NCBI GenBank assembly: GCA_020746835.1
Contig: JAGPNK010000011.1
Location: 1 to 64,000 of the forward strand
Origin: Stachybotrys elegans
Taxonomy: Eukaryota > Ascomycota > Sordariomycetes > Hypocreales > Stachybotryaceae
DNA length: 64,000 nucleotides
Reading direction: 5' to 3'
The notes under the pieces were generated by a model. That model worked only from the letters and a program-made list of their open reading frames with translations, did no database searches and was not told the DNA's origin. Both the position numbers and the translations under genes were made by a program. This document shows positions 28,220 to 41,477 of this stretch, piece after piece (the first letter of the stretch is position 1; each line of letters begins with the position of its first letter).

Positions 28220-29080
28220 TGATTTTAAAGTTTCCCCGGACCCACCATCGCCCTGCCCCACCGCCCTCAGCCCTATCGCCCCGCCCTTAGTGCGCAGCTA
28301 GATTTGACGTCGCTGCCTTTATTGAACATTGCAGGCTGACCGAATACACCTGAGTAACGTGCCTGCAGTTCCAGCCACAGGCGCCCGAGATGATTGCGTA
28401 CCTCTGTCCATTGGCCTGAAGCCTGAGTTCATCACGAGTGGCCTAAGGTGAGTTGGCCAAGTTGGCTTTACAGAATAGGTCAAGATAACAGGCGACCGAT
28501 TCACTTGTGGGTGCCGAGCGACTGAGAATGTCGGACTGTTGGGAATAGACCACAGGAAAACGGATATCGAACTCGGCAACGACGGATGGATACCTGATCT
28601 GTTTCCTAGCGACCTGGTGCGTTCCACAAACACTGGGAGAGACGAGTACAGTGTAAATCACGGGACGCGCAGATAGTAAGGCGTAACGGAAGCGCGCACT
28701 TTTAAAAATAAATTATTGACGAATTGAAACCGTCATGTGTCAGCTTCTCAGTATATTATTACTCTTGCGGTCTCATGTTACCTTCAAGGATGGTTCCCTC
28801 TTGTCATTGTGTTCTTCCCCGCATACCCTCTTGGTGCAAAGTGCAGCTTAATCGTGGCCTCTGCAGTTGGTCACTGGCGTGGAACTTGGTATCTGATCAG
28901 AGTGACTGAAGAGCTTCAGTGCAGCTCGAGGCAGACCGTCAGAAGTTTCGGGAGTATTTTACAATCCCACTTCTCGATTCATTTATGTGAACCCTTCAAG
29001 GCAGACTAGTGTTGGCCTGGAGATCTCACTGCCTTTAAGGCTAAACGCCGAATCGAGCGGCAGTATATGCAACGAAGGAC
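28220..29080 (+). repeat. Diverged segmental repeat, copy 2
   Basis: Partner of 14640-15600: AAAGTTTCCCCGGACCCACC, GAGTTGGCCAAGTTGGCTTT, AACTCGGCAACGACGG, CAGACCGTCAGAAG and GAATCGAGCGGCAGTATATG. Confidence 0.6.
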
Positions 29081-29127
29081 GTGTATAGTATATGTTTGCC
29101 TAACCCTGCCTTCATCTTACAAGCGTC

Positions 29128-29174
29128 GTGGGATTTCCTGTTCAAGTGCCAGACACAGACCAGCGAATTCGGGA
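29128..29174 (+). repeat. Rep2 copy 9 (partial)
   Basis: GTGGGATTTCCTGTTCAAGTG, AGACACAGACCAGCGAATTC. Confidence 0.55.
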
Positions 29175-29739
29175 GTAAACGGATTTAATACAAGCATCGA
29201 TATTCTCCCCGAGCTTTCTTAGTCGATTTCTTGCAAGTGTCATTAATGCGATATCGATTTATCGGCCGAGTCACAGTGTATCCGGAAATCTCACATCAGT
29301 CCATTCAAAGTTGAAAATGCTTATGGCGCAGGAAAGGCGCTACGGCAATCGATGTCGCTATCCCAACGAGACGGCAATTCAACCTTGGGATCCCAAGTTA
29401 TGAAACGCATACAGATGGCGACCCGCTTCCGAGGCGAATTCTATGGGTCAGCAGAACATTGAGTAATCACGTCCTCAAGCGTTAAATGATTGCCGGTCTT
29501 TGGTCTTGATTATTCTATTGCAGGTTCGTGGGGTGAAGATTGCGAGATGGGGATGCTTAATTTTACGCTTGCATCGAATAAGAGCAGGTCTGGCATGATT
29601 CGTGAAGAATGCGTGAAATTGACGTGGATGTGAGATGTGGCTAGTGATAGCCGTTATTTTCAGAATTAATTGTATTTAATATATATGAGGTTCACCGACC
29701 ATACAGCCATCTTAAATTGCCTCAACCACACTGTTTAAT

Positions 29740-29825
29740 ATGGGATTCTGGTTGGTGTGCCTAATGATAACCAGCGTTAAGGAAGCTCCCTCTGACGATA
29801 ATGACAGCATCACATCAGATGACAC
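29740..29825 (+). repeat. Rep2 copy 10
   Basis: TGGGATTCTGGTTGGTGTGC, ATAACCAGCG, GAAGCTCCCTCTGACGATAA, ATCAGATGACA. Confidence 0.65.
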
Positions 29826-30520
29826 TTGCAGAAATACTCGATTGGGAAGGCTTGCGGCTTCAATCGACAGAAATGGATTTATCAGCCACTCTGGAGTAGG
29901 TGGTTGCAGTGAAGGGAAATGTCTATGAATAGACCAACGGCAACATGAAGGGATGAGACTGTAGTCATTTACATCACCGGCCAGAGAACAATGATGGCCA
30001 CTCTGAGAAATGGATACGTTTGCCAATGTCATACTTTCTATTCGGGCAGGCGTCTTGCAGCAATCCTGGCTCGTTAGAGCTGACCGAATACTGTGTCCTG
30101 AGATACTGGTCTCATCAATTCAGGGTAGCTAGTTGAATGTTAGGTGTATGAGCGCTTCTGCAGTAAACTGGCCATCTCCAAACCAAGATGTTCGTCCTGC
30201 AGCTTCTTGTAGGCTTTCACCTGCAGAACCAGTGAGTACCTTGCGATAACACGGCATGCAATGGCTGGAGAGCAGGAGTCAAAGTTCAGTGAGCGAGTAA
30301 TGGATGGACTCGGCAGACCATAGTGTGTCCACGTGGAAGTCATGTAGTGTAAGGCTACTGAAATGCTAAGGTAATTTCAGCGGCCATCTTCTGGCACATT
30401 AAATAAATAGTCTAGTTGCGGGACAGGTGTTCTTTGGCAGCTAATCGCCAAGGCATGTAGCAAGTATAACGATGGAAATTACCCACCAGTCATGATGCCG
30501 CCTCAGCATTACTGTCTTGT
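29826..30520. other. Gene-free stretch
   Basis: Nothing supportable seen. Confidence 0.3.
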
Positions 30521-30556
30521 AAGTCACTGGTCTATATTCCATGGAATCCCACATAG
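30521..30556 (-). repeat. Rep2 copy 11 (fragment)
   Basis: AAGTCACTGGTCTATATTCC then GGAATCCCACAT. Confidence 0.55.
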
Positions 30557-31698
30557 ATGTCTTTGTTTATGCCGCCCCAACATTACTGTTTTAACGCCTT
30601 CTTCGTTCTTGAGGATAAATACCGAATCGAACTAGCCTCGCTTCCTCGACGCACAGCCTCGCCATCGGGGAATTCCTCACGCCGCCCAAGGCACTCGACC
30701 AAGATGTTCGACAGTATCATATCGCGGGTCAAGCAGGAACAATTCGACTGGGGAGTATCAACCTCATGACCTGACTTTGTCAAACATGTTAGGTAGTATA
30801 TTTCCTTCCATCCGCTGCCGGGAGTATGTCCACGGCATCCTTACTCAACCTTGGCATCCTGTCCAGGCCTTGGTTATCTTTGTAGTCATTCACATTGCCC
30901 GTGACCGCTTCTACGGGAAGGTTGTTTATATCTTGATATTCCCCAGATAGGGTAGATATCCGCTGCTGTTGCCTCTGATTTGGTCGGGATGGCAAGCCTC
31001 TGCCATTCTTCTCTCCTAGTCCGTTGTGAGATCTGTCTAATATCTGGTGTTTACCATTATACATTGAAATTTGCCGAAAATATAGGCTCCAGGCGCTCGG
31101 CCACTTGTCCTGTTCTGTCTATAGAGCTTTCTCTTTTACTCCGCCATAATTCTTACTGCCTTGCGTCAGTCCTGCCCCCCTTCATGTTCCTACTGGAATC
31201 CATTGTGCAAAGCGATCTCTTGCAGTGTGGGTTGTCAAGTAAATCTTCAGCTGCGTTTCTCTGGCGGTATGGACGGTCTATCCTGTGCCTTCCCTCTTAT
31301 ATTTGGTCAGCTCCATCGTGGTGGGTGATACTTCTCAGCTGGCCATTCGGGTCGTTGGCAGCTAAATAAAAGGGTGGAGGGATGGGTTTGAGCATGATTC
31401 CAGCCAGGAACCTGCGCGTGACTGGTTCAGCAGGCATGCTCGCTTCATTTGACATTCTGCTAGCCACCTTTCTTACCCATATACTGACAGATAAAGCACT
31501 CTCACCAACCACCAGACCGTCACCAAGCAGCCTCCTCCAGGTGGCAAGGCACCGCACAAGCCTCCAACAGCATCCAATAGGCGCAAGTACGTCCTTCTTT
31601 GCCTGTCTGCTCACTATCCTCGAGTTACTACTGTAAGTGTACACGATCGCTACAGAAGACTATGAGTCTGCTATATCCGAGCAATTACTCCGACTCTA
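30557..31698. other. Gene-free stretch with weak open frames
   Basis: Frames at 30557-30769 and 30980-31369 lack family features; a small decayed gene cannot be excluded. Confidence 0.3.
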
Positions 31699-31792
31699 AC
31701 CAATTGTTATCTATTGATAATATTGTCTTTATCATCAGAGGGGCCTCGAAGTCGCTGGTCTGTATCCATTCCATACAACGGAATCCCACATT
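31699..31792 (-). repeat. Rep2 copy 12
   Basis: CCAATTGTTATCTATTGATA, TTTATCATCAGAGGGGCCTC, AAGTCGCTGGTCTGTATCC, GGAATCCCACAT; long form with the CAATTG tail. Confidence 0.75.
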
Positions 31793-34700
31793 ACTCCAGT
31801 GCCTTGTTGGGCCGATTTGAAGTCCAGTCAACTGCCCTGGGAGCTCTACAAGAGGCTGTTAATCTGCCATGATATAATGGTTTATAAACGCCGACCCCTC
31901 TTTAATGTACCTTGGCTAACATCTCTGCTCTTTCTAGACACAAATTATGCTACGGTTATACTCATTGGATTACCACAACAAGAAGCCAGTATCCTTGTAT
32001 TCTCTGTCGGCAGAACCACAACTTATAATTACATTGTTTCTGAATCATATAAGCTCTTTATCCTAGCCCATCCTGTATACAACAATGCCCATGTCTCTTG
32101 TTGGATACAATACTCTCTCCCTCGAACGATCAAAATGTCTCAGGGCTCCCTCTATAGCCCACAATACATTCAATATATCTATGCGTACCATTTCTAAGTC
32201 TTCCGGTAAGATACAAGCATAGGAGGCTGCCTGGGATTCTTGACCTCTACTGGCATAAATGCGTTCCATTTCCTATCAACCAAGGCACAGCTTGCAGAAT
32301 CTCATCTACCGACCTATCATCTGAAGATTCACTGTGTCCTGTCCGTAGTATTTTGTAACATTACGTCCTCACTCTTTCCGCTCAGCCTTCTACATGTCCA
32401 TAATAAACACATCCAAGACGCATTGGTAGAAGATGGTATTTAGTTTGTCTTTCTCATCGCCTGAAATTCCCATTACGCTTTCTAGAACGCCATATCAACA
32501 CTAGGCAGGCTTAATTGCCATTGACATATGAAAATCGTCGATTCTCTCTCCAAGTAATCATCCATTCCCATTGTATTACCGACCTGCTCCTGCTATTCTA
32601 TAATGTACAAATCACAAACTCTTCAATTCCATTTAACATTGAATAGTCTGGCTTTGCGCATGTCAGCTTCACCTGTCATTGGTACTTTGCCTTGCTGATA
32701 AGTTGGCTTATGGGTGCAGGAGCGAGTGCTCTTTATTGCTTGCCGTGTAGCTTTATTAATCTGGCAGTGGAGGGTGGATGGTGGCATTGGCGTCTGGGAA
32801 TGTTAGACTTAGATATTGACAAGCTGTATGTAAGAGGGCTGCTTATATAGAGGACGCTTGTCTTACCCATTATTGCATTGTCTACTTAATCCGATATTGT
32901 CATTGTCAATGCATTGTTATGATGCTCAAGACAGCCCGAAGATATTGAATTTATAGCATCGATCCTATTACCTGGCTTTCGCCTGCTATAGGCAGCCTAT
33001 GCTTGAGGTAAAGTAGGTCGTAGAGAGGGGAATGATGGTGAGATTTCCTGGGGTATGCACGTCAACTTAATGGACTCTCCCTAGTTGAATGTATTATTCT
33101 CTGGTTACCACGCAGAAACCTTTCTACTTTCCCGAATCCACAGCAGCTAATCTACTGGAGTGTGGTGTTGGCAGCTCAGTCGCTCGGTGTAGTCCTGTAC
33201 CCTGCCTAAGAGCCTCGTTGCATCCGACCTGGCCTCCACTGTATTCAGTAATCTAGGCATGTTGAATAACCAGTCCTCTGCAGAATCTTGGCCTCTAAGT
33301 ATATTTCAGCATATCCACTAGGGCCACATTTCCAGTATGTTTCGCTGATATATCCAGTCATTAGCGTCAAAGTTGGATCGATGTAGGGAGGAGGGCCCTG
33401 CATATGGTTTTGAGGATATCAAGTGCCGTGAGCATAAAGTCGATTTCTCATCTGCCTTAGAAGGCACATCGATGTGACGATGGTTGTCGTTTATGACTAC
33501 CTGGGTGTAAAGCCAATGAAGCTTACTCGGTAGTAATATCGGGCTGATGTATTCCTGATGCATAACGTGGTGCTGTATCACTCACTGCATCCCAAATAAG
33601 AGAGCTAGCAGCAGTGCAGATAACAATTCGATTCAGTCTCGTGCAAGCATGTGCAAAGGTTACTGCATTCTCCTCTCCCTAATCTTAAACTGTTGACTCG
33701 CTACCTCCAAGTCGATATTTCCCTATCAGTCACACAGCGCATGGTACAAACGTTGCTCATTCCATCTCGCGGTGGGCTGTACAATGAGCAGCCGACCCAG
33801 CTGCGAGCCGTACTCGACAGTCATTGACCTGTATAGAACCCACAGCGCGCTGCGCTTTACCACGACCGAATCGCCACGTTGCCATTCGACATGAAGATGA
33901 ACGTTTAGTCTCCTATACCCTTCCACTATTCATCATCGATACTGTCACTAACCACCACAGAAGAAAAAGAGACCACATGAGAAAGAGGAAGCGGATGTCG
34001 GTCTGCCCTCCTAGACAGTGAACGTACTGAAGAGAGTTAGACAAACCAAGTACATCGAATAATAATTCGAGTCTCATATTATATGCTAGATGTTACACAT
34101 TCAGGAACCGTTGATTTTGCCACCAAGGCAGATAAGCAGTGTACAGTTCAGCCTCGTGGATAAGGGGCATGTCAATTCATAGGGTGGTCATGTATATATA
34201 CATCCCGTAATACCTAGGCAAGTGATATACATGCTGGATATAAAGTAAGTGTTCTTGGGTCCCGGTAGTAGTGTATCTAAGCATCTCGGTCCCTTAATAA
34301 GCTAACCATGAAGGCGCTCATACATTCCTTACGCTTCCAACATGCTGAAGACAAGACACCTCAATGTCGCCACTTGTCTGGGGAAGGGGCAGAAAATGAA
34401 GCTGCCTTGATACGTGCTTTCCAATATCATTAAACAGCGTCCTGACTGTCAATGGCCCCGGGAGGGAAAGTTTGTCGAGACCAGGCAGAATTATGTGTAC
34501 TGATAAATGGACCAGACCTTGGCCATCTTGTTGATTTGTCGAACCCGTTTCTCCATTCAATGTCAACCTCGCGGTTATAAACCTATAAAGACCCTGCTAT
34601 GCCGGACAATGTGTTTTAGGTGAATGTATGACTCTCGAACGTGGTCGACGAACGTCGAATACAAAGGCTAGCTTATGTCGCAGGGCCTGAAGAATGATGT

Positions 34701-34879
34701 TTTGTTGGCTAGGAGTACAATGTCATTTACACAGGCCATGAAGAACGTTGGTTACATGCTGCTTGCTCAATGGCTCCTCTGTGTGGTACAGCGCTAGACC
34801 AGTCATCAAGCACTCGACCACTCTAGATTGACGGAGGTGGTCCATTCACCCTCTTCCTCACGGCAACTGCCTTGACCTA
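31793..34879. other. Gene-free stretch
   Basis: About 3.1 kb without a gene or a recognised repeat copy. Confidence 0.35.
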
Positions 34880-35526
34880 TTACCCGACACTCCTCGCCCG
34901 TCCAGGCCGCACACCTTCATCACTGATATAGCGGCAACGTATTGTCACTCTCTGCATCACCATCACTCGAGGCACCTCTTTGAGCTTCTACACCATGCTG
35001 CCGTTTCCCTAACCTTGCGATGCCGTGACTGTCTCGCTAGGCGTCAAACTGCCGTTGGTCCACAGGTCAATGCCGCCGCCCTTGGATGACTTCCGAATCC
35101 ACCGCCAGCCCAACTTCAGACGACAGCCCACTCAGCATCTTCACTGCCTCCTCTTCCAACGCGCTACCATTACTCCCACTGCCTAGGCCTACATCTTCAT
35201 TTATCCTGCAGGCTGTCGCCAATTACTATCCAGCCCATACCGACCGATAGGATGACCATGGCTGCCCGGGGCTCACCATCTACCAAAAGCTCCCCAACTC
35301 CCTGACTATTACACCTCAGGACCAGCGCGCTGTTTGCAGTGCACTTATTCCCTCGCGCACTAGCCGTGTAGTACTCAACTGGAAGATCTCCTAGCTGTAC
35401 GTATAGCATCAATGTCTTCACTCGCGACTGTTCCGATAAACCAGCTTTGCAGGCAAATCGCCTTCCCGGGCAGCAGCAACATAGCCTTCTATCCAATTGC
35501 CAACACAAACATCTACAGCCAGACAT
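34880..35526 (-). pseudogene. Possible decayed coding region, unknown
   Basis: A 109-aa minus frame (35197-35526; LPVEYYTASARGNKC, VGELLVDGEPRAAM) stops at 35197, but coding-like sequence continues in another frame (VGLGSGSNGSALEEE, AVKMLSGLSSEVGLAV). This is consistent with a frameshifted gene remnant. Family unknown. Confidence 0.3.
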
Positions 35527-35546
35527 AAGCTAGCCAGCAGTTAATA

Positions 35547-37100
35547 ATGTCTGCTAGCTACAGACAAAGTCATTCCACGAATGCCTTCCTAGTAACTACA
35601 ATAATGCCCTTGGCTTATATACACCGCATTCTATCAAGATTTTGCTTTATTCCTCAAATCTATCTTGGTAACCCCAGCCAATCTCTAGCGCGGAATTCCC
35701 AACCACCATTCCCTTTGTCAACAACCGCAGGGTGTTTCAGATGCTATAGATATTGTACGGTAGCCAGAACACAATTAATGCCAAGCGTGTCGCCCCAGTG
35801 GTTGTGCTATGCAGCCCGGATGAGTTTAATCATTTCACACCCGTACTTGGGCTGGCTCTCTAGTCATCGACGAAAAGCCGAAACCGCCATGTGTTCCCGA
35901 CTCATCATCCTCGACAACGACCAATCATCATACCAGACAACGACAATAGCAAGCCCGATGTCCTATACGACTGCAGCATGCTATACAAGATCCAAGGTCG
36001 GCCTGGTAGACAATAAGTCTCTCTAGAAAGGGCCTGCCCCATTTTCATGCATGACTCTTATAATATTGATACTGGGACTTACTTGCCTAGCATAACAGTC
36101 CCTCTAGGGCAATTACGAAATTCTGGACGTCTTCAAGATGCCATGGCCACTCCTCACAGTATTGGAATGTGGGAGCGCACAGATGTACAAATAGGGGCTC
36201 CCACCTGCGTAGCAGTCTCTCTTCTCGCTCCAATCAACATCGTTCCTACACAGACAATGCTGCTACACAGTATTGGTTAATGGCATATATAATGTATCAA
36301 CCTAGTCTTGGCAGGGGGATGGAGTCATTTGCATCACCACAGTGGCATACATAACGTATAACCACATACCTTGTCAGAGGAATGTCCTTTGGGGCCAGTT
36401 ATGGAATCCAGTCTTGCCTGCCTTCTTGTCCATAATCTTCCTTGCAGTCCTAACCTCTTTGTCTTTGAAGCCTTCATTGTTCGACAATAGCAGACCATAT
36501 ATAACTTGTATCGCCCTCGGTTACACTGAGAGACAGGACAATCGCCAGCAAGTTGCTCTCATTATCGCTTCCGTTTTCAAGGGGATCCGTGCCGCCAATC
36601 ACGTACCCGTTTGCCTACAGCCTCACGTCCAGCCTCCGCCTTGTACTACACAGCCACGGCCATGGACAAGGAGTTCTTGGTGTTTCCAACTCCCAGCCGA
36701 TCCCCTCCCGCTCCCATCCCTTGCCTTGGTCACAGCCCTTGCCCGCACGCCAGAGGGAACCATCACCGTCAAGATCCTACTTATATCGAACCCAAGTCCT
36801 TGTCTCGCCCACCAGGTTTATTCTTTTACATTATTAAATTGCTCTACCTCTATTCACGTCTCCCTCCGTTTGTGTACCATCTAAGGGCCATGAAAATGAC
36901 AGCCTCATGAGAATTGAAGGCTTGCTGCGCCCGTTCTTACTAATATGCGATGAGTGGACAATAGCATTATCAGCCATCGCCAAGCTTGCCAACGTTATAT
37001 ATACCATATGTACGCCAATCAACAGTAAACGCCCCTGACATCCATCCGCAGCGATACTCTGAGCTCCAGCTTTCGAGGGCTTGAACCATTATATGCAATA
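35547..37100. other. Gene-free stretch
   Basis: Several long frames (35547-36026, 36342-36884) have no recognisable domain and ordinary non-coding composition. Confidence 0.3.
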
Positions 37101-37113
37101 CATTAGACGGGAT

Positions 37114-37187
37114 TTTATCGCCAGAGGGGGCCTCCTTGAAGTCACTGGTCTGTATCCCATTGGGGCACACGAACTGGAAATCCACAT
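37114..37187 (-). repeat. Rep2 copy 13 with flanking direct repeats
   Basis: TTTATCGCCAGAGGGGGCC, AAGTCACTGGTCTGTATCCC, GGGGCACACGAACTGG. ATTAGACGGGAT at 37102-37113 and ATTAGACGAGAT at 37188-37199 flank it (11 of 12 identical), as for a target-site duplication. Confidence 0.8.
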
Positions 37188-37199
37188 ATTAGACGAGAT

Positions 37200-38015
37200 A
37201 AAGCGGAACTAGAAGACATCCAGTCCGCATTTACGCGGGCTTAATCCAACATGCTCGGCTAATCCTACATACCGTCTTTGTCCGTTCCACTAGGATGAGA
37301 TTTCTTGGCAAGATTTTGCACGACCACCGTGGTCAGCATACCAAGGAGTAGCAGTCTTTGTGCCCATCCACGACCTCTACAAACACAACTACCAATGGGA
37401 GGACCTGCTTGATGGCATTAGGTAGATGGCAGGATACAGAACCGACCAATGATTGACTCTAGACCCTGACCCTCTTTAATGCCTACCGTGACATGTCTTG
37501 ATGCCCAATACACCGAGTCTAAGGACTTGCCTCTCTCTAGACAACATCCTACTCATACCATCATCTAACCGAAACATTCTCCGGCGCCAACACCATTCTC
37601 TGAAGCCTCTCCCCTGCCTCGACAAGCGAACGAATCTGGTTGCTACATCAGCCCCCTACTTTCTGACCGTTGCCGCTTAAACCATATAACGCAGATTGCT
37701 CAATTGTATTATCTATATCCAAGATCCTTCCTTTCCTGAATGCTATATAACTGTGACACCCTTCTTCAACCTTGTGCTCCCCAATCTATCAATATCACAT
37801 TCCCAACACTTTCACTTCCCCTCTGACACTACTTATCGCTAATTACTGTATGATACGCCGTCCTGCACCCCCATTCTGACATTGTGTTCCTTTGCAAATC
37901 TCCAATCTACTTGCCAATGCAGACATACCAGCTGCATCTTTCCTGATCTAGTATACCCAATGGTCATCTTCCGATGAGTGCAAATATATACTCACAAGGT
38001 TACTGCCTCTGTTGA
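37200..38015. other. Gene-free stretch
   Basis: Nothing supportable seen. Confidence 0.3.
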
Positions 38016-38111
38016 ATGATGTAGTAGGTGCGTGCAGTGTGGAAAAAGAACAATAGTATATGTGAACAACAGTGGCCTTGCAACCCGTAGGGCTAAGAAC
38101 AGAGTCAGCAG
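38016..38111 (-). repeat. Rep1 copy F (partial)
   Basis: ATGATGTAGTAGGTGCGTGC, GTGGAAAAAGAACAATAG, GTGGCCTTGCAACCCGTAGG; cut after the first 95 bp. Confidence 0.75.
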
Positions 38112-38458
38112 TAATCTAGTTACTTGCAAATTAACTGCCACATTTAACCGCCTTCCGTCTTAGGTATATAATGGGGCGGTGATATGACACGGGGCAACGC
38201 AATATGTAAGATAATGAGCGGTTATGCTTCTCGGTGAGTGATTCTTGGGAATGACAACATTTTTAGTCACACTGTACCAAAATCTCTTGATAAACTGCTT
38301 GACTTTACGTAGAGAATACTAGGCACTATACAAGAAACAAGCTTACTGTTCCATTTAACTCGATTCTGCTGAACCTGCCAGCCCTTAGACATTACGCCAC
38401 ATCGACCAACTCACTGCTGTTTGGCCTTATGGGCAAGGATGCAAATACCTGAACATTG

Positions 38459-40666
38459 TCAAACTAGTAAAAAAGTATCATGGTCAAGGATTGGGTGGTC
38501 CGAAGTCATCGTGACCTGCCCGCCTGGAGAACCAACAAACACACGCTGCGGTTGCATGGCCTCGCCATACATCCAACCATGAAGATAGCACTCTCCCATA
38601 AGTTTATAGGCCTGCGTCTGCCCTAGTGCAGTGGTCGAAACTGAGATTGCATTTGAAGATGGTATAACCTTTCGTAGCACAAAAGGTACCTTCGCACCGT
38701 CGAAGACCACGATCACATCACCTGGCGAAAGTCCCTCGGGACCAAAGCCCATCTGTCCATTCGCAGTCACAAAGATACGACGGCGGTGCAGCGTCATTCC
38801 AACGGCACGATTGTAGCGGCTCATCACATCTGACATCTCGTCGTCGAGTGGCCTCGTCCGCCCTCCACCGAGTATTGAAGCCTCGTTCTTCAGATACTGA
38901 AGGTTATAGGTAGTCGTGCGCAATGCCCCGTTGAATTGAAATTTGAATGGCCTTGAGATACCGATCCCTTTGAGAATCATAGCAATAATTGCGTCTTCAA
39001 CACGAAATCTGCCCGGGTTCTGTTCATCGCCGATCACGAACATGGCTAGAGCAAGTAACACGCAAAGCAGTCTCTCCTCGTGAACCCGCGAACGGGACGG
39101 AGTCGTCACTTTCAACTGAGCCTGTACAGCCTTTAACGCGTTGTCTGCTACAAGCATTCGTGCAAGTGACATAAAAGAAGTTTCGCCATCCTCTAGCCGT
39201 CTGGGTGGTACTGATTGACTGATTGCTTCGAGAAGTTCGATAAAGGTATTCTGCGTGGGTACGGAAATGTTGAACTCCTTGATTCGGCTTTGTATTTTTG
39301 CAAGACTTGGATCAGGATTTATGGCTCTTTCCACCGCCTCATCGAAACGTATCATTCCAGTGTGCGGCAGTACCTTCGAAACCACCCCAAGCATGACTCC
39401 CCTCAGCACAATTGCCTCGGTGCCCAGAGAGGTATCGAGTTTAATATGCGGAGAAAACCCGGCACCAGCTTGAAATCGAACGACTCCGATCCCACCCATC
39501 TGTATTGGCTGCTGCCCAATCTTCCAGTGACGAAATGAAGGAACAAATGTATGGGCGCTAGTTGAACTAGTGTCGGCGTAATGAAGACAGGTTAGATCCC
39601 CAGAAAGTAACGACTTGAGAGCCAACTCCTTCCATATTTGGTCCAAACTCTTGTTGTAATCAGGAACGATCCCTAGAGTCATCTCAGCGTAACCTAGCAA
39701 GGAGTATATGCGGTCGCGATCGTCGGCGCACTTGCGACTAGTCATTGTATAGCACAATTCAAGTAACGACTGGGGCCGGAGTAAATTTTCGTCGAAGCGG
39801 TCAGCTTGATTGGAATAGGCTTTTCCAAGCTTTGCAGCAGAAGGGGCCTCTTTCCATGCGATGTACCGTTCCCGTATTTGTATGAGGGACCAACAAAAGG
39901 GTAAGAGACCCTGGGACATATTCCGCATGGCCGTCGAAACGATCCCCCAGGACTTGAGGATGAACATGATGGCTGCAACAGCCTTGCTAAACAAGTCATA
40001 AGATATCTCCCGGTTCCCGGATCGCAGTGAGAGATCTTTCGCTAAGACAAATTCCTGAACGACCCAGACTCGCTCGAAGTATGAGCTGTTAAAAAGGGCT
40101 GCGGTTGGCGCCAGCTCTTCATCTTCTGCTAATATCTGGAGTCGGACCGCTTCAGGGCTACCAACTCTGAGCTGTGTTTTCCCGGGGAAGACTGCGGACA
40201 TGCCATATAAAGAAAAGGTAGACCCAACCCGCTCGAGTTGTTCGAATGCCCCGTCACAATCCTCGTTCCCGAGCCAGACCCGGACATGATCGGCCCCTTG
40301 ATACACATCGCCCATCTGTGCCACTTGGTGACCTTTCTCGTCATTGTCTTTCTGATTGATGCACACCGCATCGACCCACAAAACACGAACGCTTTTTGGC
40401 CCACGATAAGCTTGTAAGGCTGCAAATAAGTTGTCGGTAATGTTCAAGTGCTGAGCCTTGGAGGCACCTGTAATGTAGAGTCTTTGAGAGAACACAGGCT
40501 CGCCCCAAGTGTACGAAAGCGCCTCATATACCGGTCTTTCACTCAGTCGTTTCTCATTAAGCCTGCATTGAAGTGTTCTTCCAGTCGGCCCAGGTAGTAT
40601 CTCGAGAACGCGAATGGAGTCGCTGTGGCGCAAGGGCTCGTACGCATACAGGGTACTAGACATCAT
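38459..40666 (-). CDS. HET-domain (heterokaryon incompatibility) protein
   Basis: 735 aa from MMSSTLYAYEPL. The frame is open for 41 further codons upstream (to 40789), but HET proteins usually begin shortly before the YEALSYTWG block, so the ATG at 40666 is preferred. HET signatures: YEALSYTWG (47-55), VLWVDAVCINQ and DVYQGADHVRVWLG (about 93-131), and ERVWVVQEF (about 200). DDRDRIYSLLGYA, typical of the downstream part of HET proteins, follows. HET domains act in allorecognition and programmed cell death in Pezizomycotina (family knowledge). The C-terminal half (GPEGLSPGDVIVVFDGAKVP) resembles the usual HET-protein tail. No intron is needed. The gene stands alone among repeats, as is common for HET genes; neither partner nor specificity can be read from sequence. 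Confidence 0.9.
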   Translation of the reverse strand: MMSSTLYAYEPLRHSDSIRVLEILPGPTGRTLQCRLNEKRLSERPVYEALSYTWGEPVFSQRLYITGASKAQHLNITDNLFAALQAYRGPKSVRVLWVDAVCINQKDNDEKGHQVAQMGDVYQGADHVRVWLGNEDCDGAFEQLERVGSTFSLYGMSAVFPGKTQLRVGSPEAVRLQILAEDEELAPTAALFNSSYFERVWVVQEFVLAKDLSLRSGNREISYDLFSKAVAAIMFILKSWGIVSTAMRNMSQGLLPFCWSLIQIRERYIAWKEAPSAAKLGKAYSNQADRFDENLLRPQSLLELCYTMTSRKCADDRDRIYSLLGYAEMTLGIVPDYNKSLDQIWKELALKSLLSGDLTCLHYADTSSTSAHTFVPSFRHWKIGQQPIQMGGIGVVRFQAGAGFSPHIKLDTSLGTEAIVLRGVMLGVVSKVLPHTGMIRFDEAVERAINPDPSLAKIQSRIKEFNISVPTQNTFIELLEAISQSVPPRRLEDGETSFMSLARMLVADNALKAVQAQLKVTTPSRSRVHEERLLCVLLALAMFVIGDEQNPGRFRVEDAIIAMILKGIGISRPFKFQFNGALRTTTYNLQYLKNEASILGGGRTRPLDDEMSDVMSRYNRAVGMTLHRRRIFVTANGQMGFGPEGLSPGDVIVVFDGAKVPFVLRKVIPSSNAISVSTTALGQTQAYKLMGECYLHGWMYGEAMQPQRVFVGSPGGQVTMTSDHPILDHDTFLLV

Positions 40667-40789
40667 TCGAACGACACAAAGGTGAGAAGGAATTGTCAAT
40701 AAATTATGTGAACTGACAAGTTGCCAAACAGGTCCACGTACAGGTGCTTTCTTCCTGGCTGCTACTTGGAAACTTAATGAAATGGCCAA

Positions 40790-41312
40790 TCGGCGCTTGA
40801 GGGAAGGGAAGGGAAGCGACAGGTTTACGCAACGGTTGCTGCCTAAATCGGTTGCTGCCTAGATCAAAAGTGTCAGAAGGGGGTGTTAGGTAAGGTTGAC
40901 ATTTGCGACAGCAGGGGCCTTTTTTGGAACACGCAAACACCTTGGCTTCACTGAATATAGCCTCACTATCGACACGGGAAGACGCGGCGTTCGCTCTAGT
41001 GAGATCCAGCTTCTGGAAACCGCAATGTATGTGCATGACAAGGGCTGCTGGATAACTGATATCGACGTCTTGTCCGCTTTGGCGAGCTCTCTTCTGAGAA
41101 GAGGTTATGATTTTATTCGGGCATGGCCTTGTTACCTAAGCCATCTATGTTCCTAGTGGTCTATAAATGCATGCCTATAGATGGTGTGAGTGGAGATCTG
41201 CGCTTGTAAAACCGCCTTTAAAAGCGGCAACCCAACCCTTCTGAAAAAGAGGTTATGCTTCTAAGATTGGAGGTCATTTTGCGTGAAACTTCTACTTTTG
41301 TTGTAATGGGAT
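40790..41312. other. Upstream region of HET gene
   Basis: CT- and GGGAAGG-type tracts near 40800-40820 and a duplicated GGTTGCTGCCTA pair at 40839 and 40853. No gene. Confidence 0.35.
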
Positions 41313-41477
41313 TGTTAGATAACATCACCTGTTGGCTGGAGTCAGAGAACAATAAGGGGGCTGCGGTAACAGCAGTAAAACGTATCCTGCTTGGGACCTG
41401 CAGTTAGCAGACTCGATATGTATACATACCATTTGTCGGCCTATCTAGCCCTTATGTATGTTCTGACAAGGCTGGCC
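41313..41477 (-). repeat. Rep1 copy G (right part)
   Basis: CACCTGTTGGCTGGAGTCAG, AACAATAAGGGGGCTGCGG, CTCGATATGTATACATACC to GTTCTGACAAGGCTGGCC; the GTAGGTGCG end is missing. Confidence 0.7.
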